A DNA stretch of 64,000 nt from Streptomyces sp. NBC_00433 (lineage in GTDB: Bacteria; Actinomycetota; Actinomycetes; Streptomycetales; Streptomycetaceae): NCBI GenBank assembly GCA_036015235.1, contig CP107926.1, forward strand, positions 8,737,501-8,801,500, written 5' to 3'. Shown here piece by piece: positions 27,216 to 35,907 of this stretch. Position numbers and translations under genes: made by a program. The notes under the pieces are model-generated. The model was given only the letters and a program-made list of their open reading frames with translations, had not been told where the DNA came from and did no database searches. Every line of letters begins with the position of its first letter. The first letter of the stretch is position 1.

Positions 27216-27271
27216 GACGGCGCCGCCAGCCTCGATCCGTACGGATCCACTCCCCACCGGACCGCCCCGCA

Positions 27272-27287
27272 TCAACCGATCGGTTGA
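27272..27287. promoter_or_regulatory. Operator-like palindrome upstream of ABC exporter
   Basis: Perfect 16-bp palindrome TCAACCGATCGGTTGA about 125 bp before the ABC ATPase gene. TetR-family sites often have this form. No regulator is adjacent. Confidence 0.55.
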
Positions 27288-27412
27288 CCCCGGCATCCAC
27301 CACCTGCCCGCGCACCGCACCCCGGTGGCCGATCCGCGGGCGCCCGGCCGCGCGGGATTCTCGGTCCAGGCGGCGGAGCGCCGCCGCGAGGCCACGGGAA
27401 AGGGCCACGGCA

Positions 27413-28342
27413 ATGACGGTCATCGAGGTCGAGCACCTGCACAAGCGCTACGGGGACGGCGTGGCGGTGCACGACGTGTCCTTCACGGTCGGCGAGGGCG
27501 AGGTCTTCGGCATCGTCGGCCCGAACGGCGCGGGCAAGACCACCACCGTGGAATGCCTGTCCGGGCTGCGGCCCGCGGACGGCGGGCGCCTGCGCGTCCT
27601 CGGCCTCGACCCGCGAGCCGACCGCGCGGCCGTACGCCGCCTGCTCGGCGTGCAGCTCCAGGAGAGCGGCCTGCCGGACAAGCTGCGGGTGCGCGAGGCC
27701 CTCGACCTCTTCGCGTCCTTCCACCCCGCCCCCGCCGACGTCCCCGCGCTGCTCGACCGCCTCGGCCTGGCCGACAAGGCACTCGCCCCGTACAAGACGC
27801 TCTCCGGCGGCCAGAAGCAGCGCCTGGCGATCGCCCTGGCCGTGGTCGGCCGCCCCCGGGTGGTGGTGCTCGACGAGCTGACCACCGGCCTCGACCCGCA
27901 CGCCCGGCGTGCCACCTGGCAGCTCGTGGAGCAGATCCGCGACGAGGGCGTCACCGTCCTGCTGGTCACCCACTTCATGGAAGAGGCAGAGCGGCTGTGC
28001 GACCGGGTCGCGCTGATCGACTCGGGCCGCGTCGTCGCCGTCGACACCCCGGCGGGACTGGCAGGGCGGGCAGGGCAGGAGCAGCGGATGCGCTTCCGGC
28101 CGTCCGCGCCGCTGGACGAGGACGTGCTGCGGGCACTGCCCGAGGTCACCACCCTGGCCTGGCACGGCCCGCAGATCGAACTGACCGGCAGCGGCAACCT
28201 CGTCGGCGCCGTCACCGCCCTGCTGGCCAGGCGTCAGATCATCGCCGCCGACCTGCGGGTCGACCAGGCCACCCTCGACGACGCCTTCATCGCCCTGACC
28301 GGCCACGGGCCCGCACCGGCCGGCCTCGCCGACCCCCGCTGA
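27413..28342 (+). CDS. ABC exporter ATP-binding protein (DrrA-like)
   Basis: 309 residues. Walker A GPNGAGKTTTVECLSG, Q-loop VQLQESGL, signature LSGGQKQRLAIALA, Walker B VVVLDELTTGLD, switch His in LLVTHFMEEAERL. The C-terminal extension is of the DrrA/drug-exporter type. It pairs with the ABC-2 permease just downstream. ATG 27413. A two-component pair follows, so substrate-induced control is plausible. Confidence 0.92.
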   Translation: MTVIEVEHLHKRYGDGVAVHDVSFTVGEGEVFGIVGPNGAGKTTTVECLSGLRPADGGRLRVLGLDPRADRAAVRRLLGVQLQESGLPDKLRVREALDLFASFHPAPADVPALLDRLGLADKALAPYKTLSGGQKQRLAIALAVVGRPRVVVLDELTTGLDPHARRATWQLVEQIRDEGVTVLLVTHFMEEAERLCDRVALIDSGRVVAVDTPAGLAGRAGQEQRMRFRPSAPLDEDVLRALPEVTTLAWHGPQIELTGSGNLVGAVTALLARRQIIAADLRVDQATLDDAFIALTGHGPAPAGLADPR

Positions 28343-28386
28343 CCCCAGTAGACCAGCACCCCGGAAGACCAGCAGAGGACACCCCC

Positions 28387-29148
28387 GTGACCACCTTCGC
28401 CGCGCCCCGCGCCCGTATGACCGCCCAGGGCTTCCGCACCCTGACCGCCACCCAGGCCAGGCTGCTGCTGCGCGCACCCGCCGCCCTGATCTGGCTCGCC
28501 TTCCCGCTGCTGATGCTGATCGCCTTCGGCAGCATCCCCGGCTTCCGCACCGCCGACGCCGACCTCGGCGGCAGAAGCGTCCTCGACGTCTACGTGCCCA
28601 CCATCGCCGCCATGGTGCCGCTGTTCCTGGGCTGCACCGCCCTGCCGATGACCATGGCCGACCACCGTGAGAAGGGCTTCCTGCGGCGGCTGTCTGTCAG
28701 CCCGGTCCCCGCGGAAGGGATGCTCGCCGCGCTGCTGGCCGTCATCGCCGTCCTGGCCGCGGCCGGCGTCGGCGTGATCACCGCGGTCGGCGGCCTCGCC
28801 TACCACGTCAAGGCACCGGCCGACCCCGGCGCCGTCGCCGCCGCCTTCCTGCTGGGCACCACCGCCGTGCTCTCCCTCGGCCTGGTCGCCGCCGCCCTGG
28901 CCCGCACCTCGGCGGCCGCCGCGGGCATGGGCGTCCCGCTGATGGTGCTGAACTTCTTCTTCAGCGGCCTGTACGTCCCGCTGTCCGAACTGCCGCGCGC
29001 CCTGCGGCAGATCAGCGAGTACGTCCCCTTCGGCGCCGTCATGGCCGCGTGGGACGGCCGCGGCGCCCTGTGGCAGCACCTCGCGGTGCTCGCGGCGTAC
29101 ACCGTGGTCGGCAGCCTGCTCGCCGCCCGTCTCTTCCGTTGGGAATGA
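28387..29148 (+). CDS. ABC-2 type permease
   Basis: 253 residues with six predicted helices, including ALIWLAFPLLMLIAFGS, VLAAAGVGVITAV and GVPLMVLNFFFSGLYVPLSE. The FFFSGLYVPLSELP segment is typical of drug-export ABC-2 permeases. The GTG at 28387 follows the ATPase by 44 bp. It forms the exporter with that ATPase. Confidence 0.88.
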   Translation: MTTFAAPRARMTAQGFRTLTATQARLLLRAPAALIWLAFPLLMLIAFGSIPGFRTADADLGGRSVLDVYVPTIAAMVPLFLGCTALPMTMADHREKGFLRRLSVSPVPAEGMLAALLAVIAVLAAAGVGVITAVGGLAYHVKAPADPGAVAAAFLLGTTAVLSLGLVAAALARTSAAAAGMGVPLMVLNFFFSGLYVPLSELPRALRQISEYVPFGAVMAAWDGRGALWQHLAVLAAYTVVGSLLAARLFRWE

Positions 29149-29155
29149 TGGACGG

Positions 29156-30490
29156 GTGAAGGCACCTCAAGGCGATGCCGCCGACGTGCGGTTCCAGCAG
29201 CTCCAGCACTACCTGCCCTACACCGGGCTGGCGGTCTCCCTGGTGCTGGCGCTCGCGCTCGGCCCGCGCACGGCGGGGTTCGCGGCGCTGGCCTGCGGAT
29301 TGTCCGCGGCGGCCGCACTGTGGCTGCGCTTCATGGACGTGCCCTACCCGGCTCCCGCGGGGCAGCGCGGCCGGGCGATCCTCTTCTTCGCCGTCCTGCT
29401 GGTCCTCATCGCCGCGCTGATCGCCCTCAGCCCCTTCTTCGGCTTCTTCGGCTTCACCGGCTATCTCCAGGTGGCGCTGCTGCCCCGGGCCCTGTGGACG
29501 CCGGCCATCGCGCTCAACGCGGCACTCATGGCGACCACCCAGGTCGGCGGGGTCGGCAATCTGCACGGCGGCACCCTCGGCGTCTACGCGGGCCTGGTCG
29601 TGGTCAACATGGTCTTCGCCGGCGTCATCACCTACCAGGGCATCGAGGAGGACCAGCGCAGCAGGCGGCGGGCCGAGATGATCGGGGAACTCGCCGAGGC
29701 CAACCGCCGGTTGCGCGAGACGATGCAGGAGAACGCCGGACTGCACGCCCAGCTGGTCACGCAGGCCCGCGAGGCCGGCATCCTCGACGAGCGGCAGCGG
29801 ATGGCCGGCGAGATCCACGACACCCTCGCCCAGGGCCTCACCGGCATCGTCACCCAGCTGGAGGCCGCCGAGCGCTTCGACGCCGACCCGGCACGCCGCG
29901 CCCGGCACCGCGAACTGGCCAGGACCCTGGCCAGGGACAGCCTCGCCGAGGCCCGCCGCTCGGTGCGTGCCCTGCGCCCCGGCCCGCTGGACGAGGCGCC
30001 CCACCTGCCGGGCGCCCTGGACGACCTGGCGCGGCGCTGGTCGCAGACCTCCGGCGTCGCGGTCAGGGTCGAGGTCACCGGCAGCCCCGTACCGCTGCAG
30101 CCGCCGGTGGAGGTGGCGCTCTTCCGCACCGCCCAGGAGGGCCTGGCCAACATCGCCAAGCACGCCGCCGCCTCCCGCGCAGGCCTCACGCTGTCCTACA
30201 CCCACGAGGTGGTGATGCTCGACGTGCTGGACGACGGCGCCGGCTTCGACACCGCGCCCGTCGGCGACAGCTACGGCCTCACCGCGATGCGGCAGCGGCT
30301 GCGCCAGGTCGGCGGGACCCTGGAGGTCGAGAGCAGCCCGGGTGACGGCACCGCGCTGAGCGCCAGCGTCCCCGCAACCGCAACCGCAACCGCAACCGCA
30401 ACCGCAACCGCAACCGCAACCGCGACCGTGCCCCCGCAACCGGGCCCGCCCCTCGGGCCCGCCCCGGCCGCGAGGGACAATGCGGTGTGA
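29156..30490 (+). CDS. Sensor histidine kinase, NarL-system type
   Basis: 444 residues with about six N-terminal helices (residues 20-170) and a coiled linker. A HisKA_3 dimerisation domain carries its phospho-His near residue 221 (ERQRMAGEIHDTLAQGL). A HATPase_c domain follows (VALFRTAQEGLANIAKHA, LDDGAGFD, YGLTAMRQRL). A Thr-Ala dipeptide repeat near the C-terminus comes from a hexanucleotide microsatellite. The GTG at 29156 lies 7 bp after the permease, so the exporter and two-component genes probably form one operon. Confidence 0.9.
   Translation: MKAPQGDAADVRFQQLQHYLPYTGLAVSLVLALALGPRTAGFAALACGLSAAAALWLRFMDVPYPAPAGQRGRAILFFAVLLVLIAALIALSPFFGFFGFTGYLQVALLPRALWTPAIALNAALMATTQVGGVGNLHGGTLGVYAGLVVVNMVFAGVITYQGIEEDQRSRRRAEMIGELAEANRRLRETMQENAGLHAQLVTQAREAGILDERQRMAGEIHDTLAQGLTGIVTQLEAAERFDADPARRARHRELARTLARDSLAEARRSVRALRPGPLDEAPHLPGALDDLARRWSQTSGVAVRVEVTGSPVPLQPPVEVALFRTAQEGLANIAKHAAASRAGLTLSYTHEVVMLDVLDDGAGFDTAPVGDSYGLTAMRQRLRQVGGTLEVESSPGDGTALSASVPATATATATATATATATATVPPQPGPPLGPAPAARDNAV
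30372..30425 (+). repeat. Hexanucleotide microsatellite (CCGCAA)8
   Basis: Eight perfect copies of CCGCAA (30372-30419) and one CCGCGA inside the kinase gene, encoding an Ala-Thr run after the HATPase domain. The unit is six bases, so copy changes keep the frame. Confidence 0.9.
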
Positions 30491-31128
30491 CCGTTCGCCT
30501 GCTCATCGTCGATGACCACCCCATCGTCCGCGACGGCCTGCGCGCCGTCTTCGAGGGCGACCCGGACTTCACGGTCGCCGGCGAGGCCGCGGACGGCGCC
30601 GAGGGCGTCGACCGGGCGGTGGCACTGGCCGTGGACGTCGTCCTGATGGACCTGCGGATGCCGCGCATGGGCGGCGTCGAGGCGATCCGGCTGCTCGCCG
30701 AGCGCGCCCCCGGGATCCGCGTCCTCGTCCTCACCACCTACGACACCGACGCCGACGTGCTGCCCGCGATCGAGGCGGGCGCGACCGGCTACCTCCTCAA
30801 GGACGCCCCCCGCGAGGAACTGGTCCGCGCGGTGCACGCCGCCCACCGCGGCGAGGCCGTCCTGGCCCCGACCGTCGCGCGCAGGATCCTCGGCCACGTC
30901 CGCACCCCGGCCGCCGCCCCCGCGGCGCCGGAGTCGGTCCCCACAGAGCGCGAGCTGGAGATCCTCCGCCTGGTCGCCGCCGGCACCACGAACAGGGAGG
31001 CCGCCCGCCGCCTGTTCATCAGCGAGGCCACCGTCAAGACCCACCTGCTGCACCTGTACGCCAAGCTCGGCGTACGCGACCGCGCCGCCGCCGTGGCAGC
31101 CGCGTACAAAGCGGGCCTGCTCACCTGA
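30487..31128 (+). CDS. NarL/LuxR family response regulator
   Basis: 213 residues. Receiver domain with acidic pocket DD and phosphoacceptor Asp near residue 54 (VVLMDLRMPRMGG). C-terminal LuxR helix-turn-helix: LEILRLVAAGTTNREAARRL then FISEATVKTHL. GTG 30487 overlaps the kinase stop codon. It is cognate to that kinase and probably controls the exporter operon. Confidence 0.94.
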   Translation: MTVRLLIVDDHPIVRDGLRAVFEGDPDFTVAGEAADGAEGVDRAVALAVDVVLMDLRMPRMGGVEAIRLLAERAPGIRVLVLTTYDTDADVLPAIEAGATGYLLKDAPREELVRAVHAAHRGEAVLAPTVARRILGHVRTPAAAPAAPESVPTERELEILRLVAAGTTNREAARRLFISEATVKTHLLHLYAKLGVRDRAAAVAAAYKAGLLT

Positions 31129-31191
31129 GAGGCGCTTTCACCGGATCCGGGGGATGATGGAGGCGACCTGCAGCCCAGGCCGGGAGGCAGC

Positions 31192-31422
31192 ATGGACTAC
31201 CCGGAAACGTACGAGCTGGTGTTCCACGCCGCCGCGGTCGAGGACGACGCGGTGCTGGTCCACCGGACCGACCGGGCCGGCGCCGGCGGCTACCCCATCT
31301 ACCAGGACGAGACCGGTATCGTCCGCGCCGAGATCAGTGCGGACGGCGAAGTCCGCATGGTCGCCAGCGGCGGCCACCAGACCCCCGACACCCCGCTCAC
31401 CGTACGCTGCGTGCGGCCCTGA
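31192..31422 (+). CDS. Small DUF6296-like protein
   Basis: 76 residues: YELVFHAAAVEDDAVLVHRT, GAGGYPIYQDETGIVRAEI, VRMVASGGHQ. It resembles a small soluble family (DUF6296, assigned from memory) scattered in Streptomyces. ATG 31192 with a GGGAGG upstream. No function known. Confidence 0.62.
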   Translation: MDYPETYELVFHAAAVEDDAVLVHRTDRAGAGGYPIYQDETGIVRAEISADGEVRMVASGGHQTPDTPLTVRCVRP

Positions 31423-31428
31423 CACCGG

Positions 31429-31494
31429 GCGAGCCCCGGCACACGCGCGCTGACCCCGGGCAGCCCCGGCTCAGCGCGCCGTGCCGGGGCTCGC
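31429..31494. terminator. Long two-part hairpin terminator between convergent genes
   Basis: Outer 14-bp stem GCGAGCCCCGGCAC (31429-31442) with GTGCCGGGGCTCGC (31481-31494), and inner 9-bp stem GCGCGCTGA with TCAGCGCGC. It extends into the last codons of nhaA. It serves both convergent genes. Confidence 0.7.
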
Positions 31495-33378
31495 GCCGTC
31501 GATCAGCACTGCGCGGTCCCGTGCGGCGACCACCGCGGCGGACAGGCTCTCGATGTCGTACGCCCCCTGGTGCCGCCGCCCGTTGATGAAGAAGGTCGGC
31601 GTGCCCGACACCCCGCTCAGGTCCGCCGACTCCACGTCGCGCTCGACCCGTGCCGCGCCCTTGCGGCCGCGCAGCGCCTCGTGGAAGGCGCCCACGTCCA
31701 GGGACAGGTCCTTGGCGTGCGCCAGCAGATCCTTGACCTGCAACTTGTCCTGGTGCTCGAAGAGCCGGTCGCGCATCGGCCAGAAGGCGTCCTGGAGCCC
31801 GGCGACCTCGGCGGCCTCCGCCGCGAGCTGGGCGTGCGGGTGCACATCGGTCAGCGGCAGATGCCGCCACACGTACCTGACGTCGCCGAAGTCCGCGAGC
31901 AGCTCGCGCACCACCGACTCGGCCTGCCCGCAGTAGGGGCACTCGAAGTCGCCGTACTCCACCACCGTCACCGGCGCGTCCATCGGCCCGCGCACATGGT
32001 CGTGCTCGGGATCCACCGGCTCGGCGAGGTCGACCACCGCCTGCGCGGTGCCCAGCAGCGCCCGCGCCTTGCGCTCCTTCGGCAGCCGGGAGGTCACCAG
32101 TGCCACCACCGAGGTGGTGAGCATCGCGAAGACCACCGCGCTGAGCACGCCGATCTTCGCCTGGTCCAGCTGCCGCCCGCCGAAGGCCAGTGTCGCGATC
32201 AGCAGCGACACGGTGAAGCCGATACCCGCGATGGTCCCGCCGCCGGCCACCGCCGCCCAGCCCACCGGCGGCCGCATCCGGCCGCCGCTCAGCCGGGTGG
32301 CGAGCGCCGTGGCCCCCACGATGCCGATCGGCTTGCCCAGCCCGTAGCCGAGCAGGATGCCCAGCGTGATCGGCGAGGTGAAGGCGCTGGACAGCAGCGA
32401 CCCGTTGATCTCGATCCCGGCGTTGGCCAGCGCGAACAACGGCACGATCACATAGCTGGTCCACGGGTGGTAGAGCCGCTGCAAGCGGTCGTTGGGCGAC
32501 AGCGCCGAGGCGATGCCCTGCCGGGCCTCCCGCTCCAGGTCCGCCGTCGGCTGCTCCCGGAAGGACCGGAAGAGGCCGCTGGCCCGCTCCAGCGCGTCCC
32601 GCGGCGCCGGGTAGGCGTAGGACATCAGGCCCATGATCAGACCCACCACCACCGGGTCCACCCCGGACTGCAGGAAGGCCGCCCAGGCGACGATCGCCAG
32701 CACCGCGTAGACAGGACCGCGCCGCATCCCCGTCCTGCGTGCGAGGCCCGCCACCACCAGCACTCCGACACCGATCAGCAGCGGCGTCCACGACAGGTGC
32801 TCGCTGTAGGCCACCGCGATCACCGCGAGCGCCAGGAAGTCGTCCACCACGGCCACGGTGAGGATGAAGGTGTGCAGCCGGCGCGGGAAACGCGACCCGA
32901 GCAGCGCCAGCATGCCCAGCGCGAACGCGGTGTCGGTGGACATCGCGGCACCCCAGCCGTGCCCGGACGACCGGCCGGAGTTCACCGCCAGGTAGATCGC
33001 CACCGGGACGATCATGCCGCTGATCCCGGCCAGCAGCGGCAGCGGGATCCGCCGCCGGTCCCGCAGCTCCCCCATGTCGAACTCGCGCCGCGCCTCAAGC
33101 CCCACGACCAGGAAGAACAGCGACATCAGCCCGCTGTTCACCCATTCCCGCAGGTCCATGTCGATGGCGTGCGACCCCAGCCGCACCGACAGATGCGTGT
33201 CCCACACCGACGCGTAGCTGCCCGGTGCGATGTTCACCCACGCGAGCGCGGCCAGTGTCGCGCCGAGCAGCACCGCCGCACTGCCGGTCTCGGTGCGGAT
33301 GTACGCCCACGGCGACGAGACACCTGAGCTGTCCCGCTCGGTCCGACCCGTCAAGGGCGTGCTAAAGCCCCGGAACAT
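31471..33378 (-). CDS. nhaA: NhaA Na+/H+ antiporter fused to DsbA/thioredoxin-like domain
   Basis: 635 residues. Residues 1-430 are NhaA, with about 12 helices. Signature segments are VVGLEARREFDMGELRDRR, MSTDTAFALGMLALLG and VAVVDDFLALAVIA (the transport aspartates are in VDD). Residues about 450-635 form a DsbA-like thioredoxin domain with CPYC in EYGDFECPYCGQAE and the cis-Pro segment SGTPTFFING. This fusion is known in actinobacteria. It exports Na+ in exchange for H+; the redox domain's role is unknown. Confidence 0.93.
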   Translation of the reverse strand: MFRGFSTPLTGRTERDSSGVSSPWAYIRTETGSAAVLLGATLAALAWVNIAPGSYASVWDTHLSVRLGSHAIDMDLREWVNSGLMSLFFLVVGLEARREFDMGELRDRRRIPLPLLAGISGMIVPVAIYLAVNSGRSSGHGWGAAMSTDTAFALGMLALLGSRFPRRLHTFILTVAVVDDFLALAVIAVAYSEHLSWTPLLIGVGVLVVAGLARRTGMRRGPVYAVLAIVAWAAFLQSGVDPVVVGLIMGLMSYAYPAPRDALERASGLFRSFREQPTADLEREARQGIASALSPNDRLQRLYHPWTSYVIVPLFALANAGIEINGSLLSSAFTSPITLGILLGYGLGKPIGIVGATALATRLSGGRMRPPVGWAAVAGGGTIAGIGFTVSLLIATLAFGGRQLDQAKIGVLSAVVFAMLTTSVVALVTSRLPKERKARALLGTAQAVVDLAEPVDPEHDHVRGPMDAPVTVVEYGDFECPYCGQAESVVRELLADFGDVRYVWRHLPLTDVHPHAQLAAEAAEVAGLQDAFWPMRDRLFEHQDKLQVKDLLAHAKDLSLDVGAFHEALRGRKGAARVERDVESADLSGVSGTPTFFINGRRHQGAYDIESLSAAVVAARDRAVLIDGASPGTAR

Positions 33379-33608
33379 CCAGCCTCCCGCAGTTCATGTA
33401 TGCCACACCCTGGCACGAGCCGGCCCCCTGTGGCGTGCCGACCCGGTAGGTGGACTCTGCCGTGCCTGCCCGCTGCCCCCCGCGCGACACCCGGCTGAAC
33501 CCCGACCGGACGGCGTACGAACAAGGTGGTGACCGCAGGCATCCGCGGACCGGCCCAGGTGGGAGGATGGTCGCGGCCGGACATTTGGACGACGACGAGG
33601 GGCGGCCG

Positions 33609-33845
33609 GTGGTGGCGCGGGACGATGCCGTGATCGGCTGTACCGGGGAGCTGCTGGTCGGCACCCGCGGCGGCCAAGGGCCCGGAGAGGTCCTGGTGCG
33701 GATCAGGGGCGGCACCGAGGCCTTCCTCGCCTGGTCCGACGATCCGCTGCCGAAGGGCGCCACGGTGCTCGTGGTGGATTCCCGCGGCACGCGCCAGGTC
33801 GACGTGATCGAGTGGGCCGACCCGCTGGACGCCCCGGCCGGCTGA
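33609..33845 (+). CDS. NfeD-like short protein paired with SPFH protein
   Basis: About 78 residues: VIGCTGELLVGTRGGQGPGE, VLVRIRGGTEAFLAWSDD, VLVVDSRGTRQVDVIEW. This looks like the OB-fold end of NfeD proteins, which partner SPFH/flotillin proteins, and an SPFH gene starts 27 bp later. The start is uncertain: GTG 33609 has a GAGG at a fair distance, while ATG 33567 sits directly against GGGAGG. Confidence 0.65.
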   Translation: MVARDDAVIGCTGELLVGTRGGQGPGEVLVRIRGGTEAFLAWSDDPLPKGATVLVVDSRGTRQVDVIEWADPLDAPAG

Positions 33846-33871
33846 GCCGCGCAGACGAAGGAGAGTCAAGG

Positions 33872-35029
33872 ATGTTCGGTTATCGCGTACCCGCACCCGA
33901 CGAGGCGATGCTGATCTCGGGCGGTCGCCGCGGGCTGGGCGGTGCGCCCTTCCGAGTGGTCACCGGGCACGGCAAGTTCGTCCTGCCGGTCTTCCGCAAG
34001 ACCCGGTTCCTGACCCTGGCGATGTGCGAGTCCGAGGTCGCCGAGACCTGCGTGACCCGGCAGGGCATCGCACTGACGGTGAAGGCCGTCATCGCCTTCA
34101 AGGTCGGCAACGACCACGAGAGCATCGTCAACGCCGGGCAGCGCTTCCTGTCCGACCAGGACCAGATGTCGATCCTCACCGGCCGCATCTTCGCCGGCCA
34201 CCTGCGGTCCATCATCGGCTCGATGACCGTCGAGGAGATCGTCACCGAGCGGCAGAAGCTCGCCACCGAGGTGCTGGAGACCTCCAAGACGGAGATGGCC
34301 AAGATCGGCCTGACCGTCGACTCGCTGCAGATCCAGTCCATCGACGACGGCGAGACCGGCTACATCGAAGCGATGTCCGCCCCGCACAAGGCCGCCATCC
34401 AGCGGCAGGCGCAGATCGCCCAGGCCCAGGCCACCCAGGCGTCCGTGGAGGCCCAGCAGGTCGCGGCCCGCAACCAGGCCGAATACGCCCGGCAGACCGC
34501 CGTGGTGCAGGCCGAATACAGCGCCCAGGTGGACCGCGCCCAGGCGCAGGCCGCCCAGGCGGGCCCGCTCGCCCAGGCCCACGCCCAGCAGGAGGTCCTC
34601 GCCGCGCAGACCGAGCTGGCGCTGCGGGCCGCCGAGCTGCGCCAGCAGCAGCTGGTCGCCGAGATCGTCAAACCCGCCGAGGCGGAGGCCGAGCGGATCA
34701 GGGTGCTGGCCGTCGCCGACGCCGAGCGGATGCGGATCCAGGCCGCCGCGGCCGCCTCCCACGACCGGGTCGCCCTGGACCGGATGCTCATCGACCAGCT
34801 CCCGCAGATCGTCAAGGAGGCCGCCGCCGGCCTGTCCGGTGCGCACGTCAACGTCCTCAACGGCGCCGACGGCCTCAGCGAGATCGCCGCCGGCCTGGTC
34901 AGCCAGGGACTGACCATCCTGGACTCGGTCCGCAAGAACCTGGGCCCCGACGGCTCCCCGGCCGCCGCGCCGTCCAGCGCCGTCGAGGTCCGCGGCCGCG
35001 GCAAGGACGGCCAGGTCGGCATCGACTGA
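33872..35029 (+). CDS. SPFH/Band 7 (flotillin-like) protein
   Basis: 385 residues. Band 7 domain (residues 1-175; FRVVTGHGKFVLPVFRK, IIGSMTVEEIVTERQKL). A long Ala/Gln-rich coiled coil (about 175-290) with repeated QAQA and EAE follows. A C-terminal oligomerisation segment ends it. No N-terminal membrane helix is obvious. Flotillin-like proteins scaffold membrane microdomains. ATG 33872 with AAGGAGAG upstream. Cotranscribed with the NfeD-like gene. Confidence 0.88.
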   Translation: MFGYRVPAPDEAMLISGGRRGLGGAPFRVVTGHGKFVLPVFRKTRFLTLAMCESEVAETCVTRQGIALTVKAVIAFKVGNDHESIVNAGQRFLSDQDQMSILTGRIFAGHLRSIIGSMTVEEIVTERQKLATEVLETSKTEMAKIGLTVDSLQIQSIDDGETGYIEAMSAPHKAAIQRQAQIAQAQATQASVEAQQVAARNQAEYARQTAVVQAEYSAQVDRAQAQAAQAGPLAQAHAQQEVLAAQTELALRAAELRQQQLVAEIVKPAEAEAERIRVLAVADAERMRIQAAAAASHDRVALDRMLIDQLPQIVKEAAAGLSGAHVNVLNGADGLSEIAAGLVSQGLTILDSVRKNLGPDGSPAAAPSSAVEVRGRGKDGQVGID

Positions 35030-35046
35030 CGCCGCCCGCACCACCG

Positions 35047-35088
35047 CGGCGGCGCCGCCGAGCCCCCCCGGGCCCGGCGGCGCCGCCG
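35047..35088 (+). terminator. Hairpin terminator after SPFH gene
   Basis: Perfect 13-bp GC stem (CGGCGGCGCCGCC / GGCGGCGCCGCCG) with a 16-nt loop, 17 bp after the SPFH stop. No T-run, as is common in Streptomyces. Confidence 0.65.
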
Positions 35089-35291
35089 TGTACGGGCCGG
35101 GGCCGCGCCACCCCGCGAAGTGGCGCCCCCGCACCACCGGCCGCACAGTGGAACGAGAGGGCCGAACCCCGAGTCCGCGCAGGACGCCCGCCCGCCGGGC
35201 GTCCGCCCGCGCCAGGCCCGAGAGGTACCGCCGTGCGACCGAACGGGCCGGCAGGTACGACGATCCACCCTTCCCAGCTAAGGGGTATCCC

Positions 35292-35720
35292 ATGGCGAAC
35301 GAGAACGAGTCCAGGTCCGTCTCCAGCCGCCGCAGCGACATCGCCGGCAAGACCACCATCGCCGACTCCGTGGTGGCGGTCATCGCCGGCATCGCCGCCC
35401 GTGAGGTCGACGGCGTCCACACCATGGGCGGCGGCGCCTCCCGCGCGGTGGGGGCCGTACGCGACACGATGTCGCGCTCCACGGACTTCACCCGCGGTGT
35501 GAAGGTCGAGGTCGGCGAGAAGCAGGCCGCCGTCGACCTGGACATCGTCGTCCTCTACGGCACCGAGATAGCCGACGCCGCCGCCCAGATCCGCTCCCAC
35601 GTCGCGAACGCGGTGGAGCGCATGACCGGCCTCGAAGTCGTCGAGATCAACGTCAACGTCCGCGACGTCTACGTCCCCGGCGAGGACAACGACGACGAGT
35701 CCGAGTCCCGCGTCCGCTGA
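35292..35720 (+). CDS. Asp23/Gls24 family envelope stress protein
   Basis: 142 residues. Gls24/Asp23 domain: GKTTIADSVVAVIAGIAARE, VDGVHTMGGG, AVDLDIVVLYG, ITDAAAQI-like ADAAAQIRSHVANAVE and VEINVNVRDVYV. Family members coat the membrane and respond to cell-wall or alkaline stress. ATG 35292; the preceding AAGGGG serves as ribosome site. Single gene between two hairpins. Confidence 0.9.
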   Translation: MANENESRSVSSRRSDIAGKTTIADSVVAVIAGIAAREVDGVHTMGGGASRAVGAVRDTMSRSTDFTRGVKVEVGEKQAAVDLDIVVLYGTEIADAAAQIRSHVANAVERMTGLEVVEINVNVRDVYVPGEDNDDESESRVR

Positions 35721-35758
35721 CCCGCGACCGGCTGCCGCCCGTACCCCTGAGGACACAC

Positions 35759-35791
35759 GCCGCGTCACCGGTCCGCCGCCGGTGACGCGGC
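35759..35791. terminator. Hairpin terminator after Asp23 gene
   Basis: 13-bp perfect stem GCCGCGTCACCGG / CCGGTGACGCGGC with a 7-nt loop, 38 bp after the Asp23 stop. Confidence 0.72.
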
Positions 35792-35869
35792 GGCAGGTTC
35801 GACTGCACCGGCCCGGCACCGGGATCTCCCGCCGGTCCCGGTGGCCGGGCGCCCGCCTGGGGAACGCCC

Positions 35870-35907
35870 TTGACTCTCGCCCTGCCCGAGACTCCACCCT
35901 GAACCCC
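35870..35907 (+). promoter_or_regulatory. MerR-type elongated promoter, probably leaderless
   Basis: TTGACT (35870-35875) is followed by a near-palindrome CTCTCG-N7-CGAGAC in the spacer and a CACCCTGA region 19-20 bp downstream. The GTG at 35908 is only a few bases beyond. The long spacer with an embedded dyad is the hallmark of MerR-activated promoters, here autoregulatory. Confidence 0.6.

Noticed and set aside
33362-33896. Minus-strand frames opposite the NfeD-like gene
   Set aside because: The + strand reading has the expected beta-strand pattern and the correct neighbour (SPFH); the minus frames have no recognisable features.
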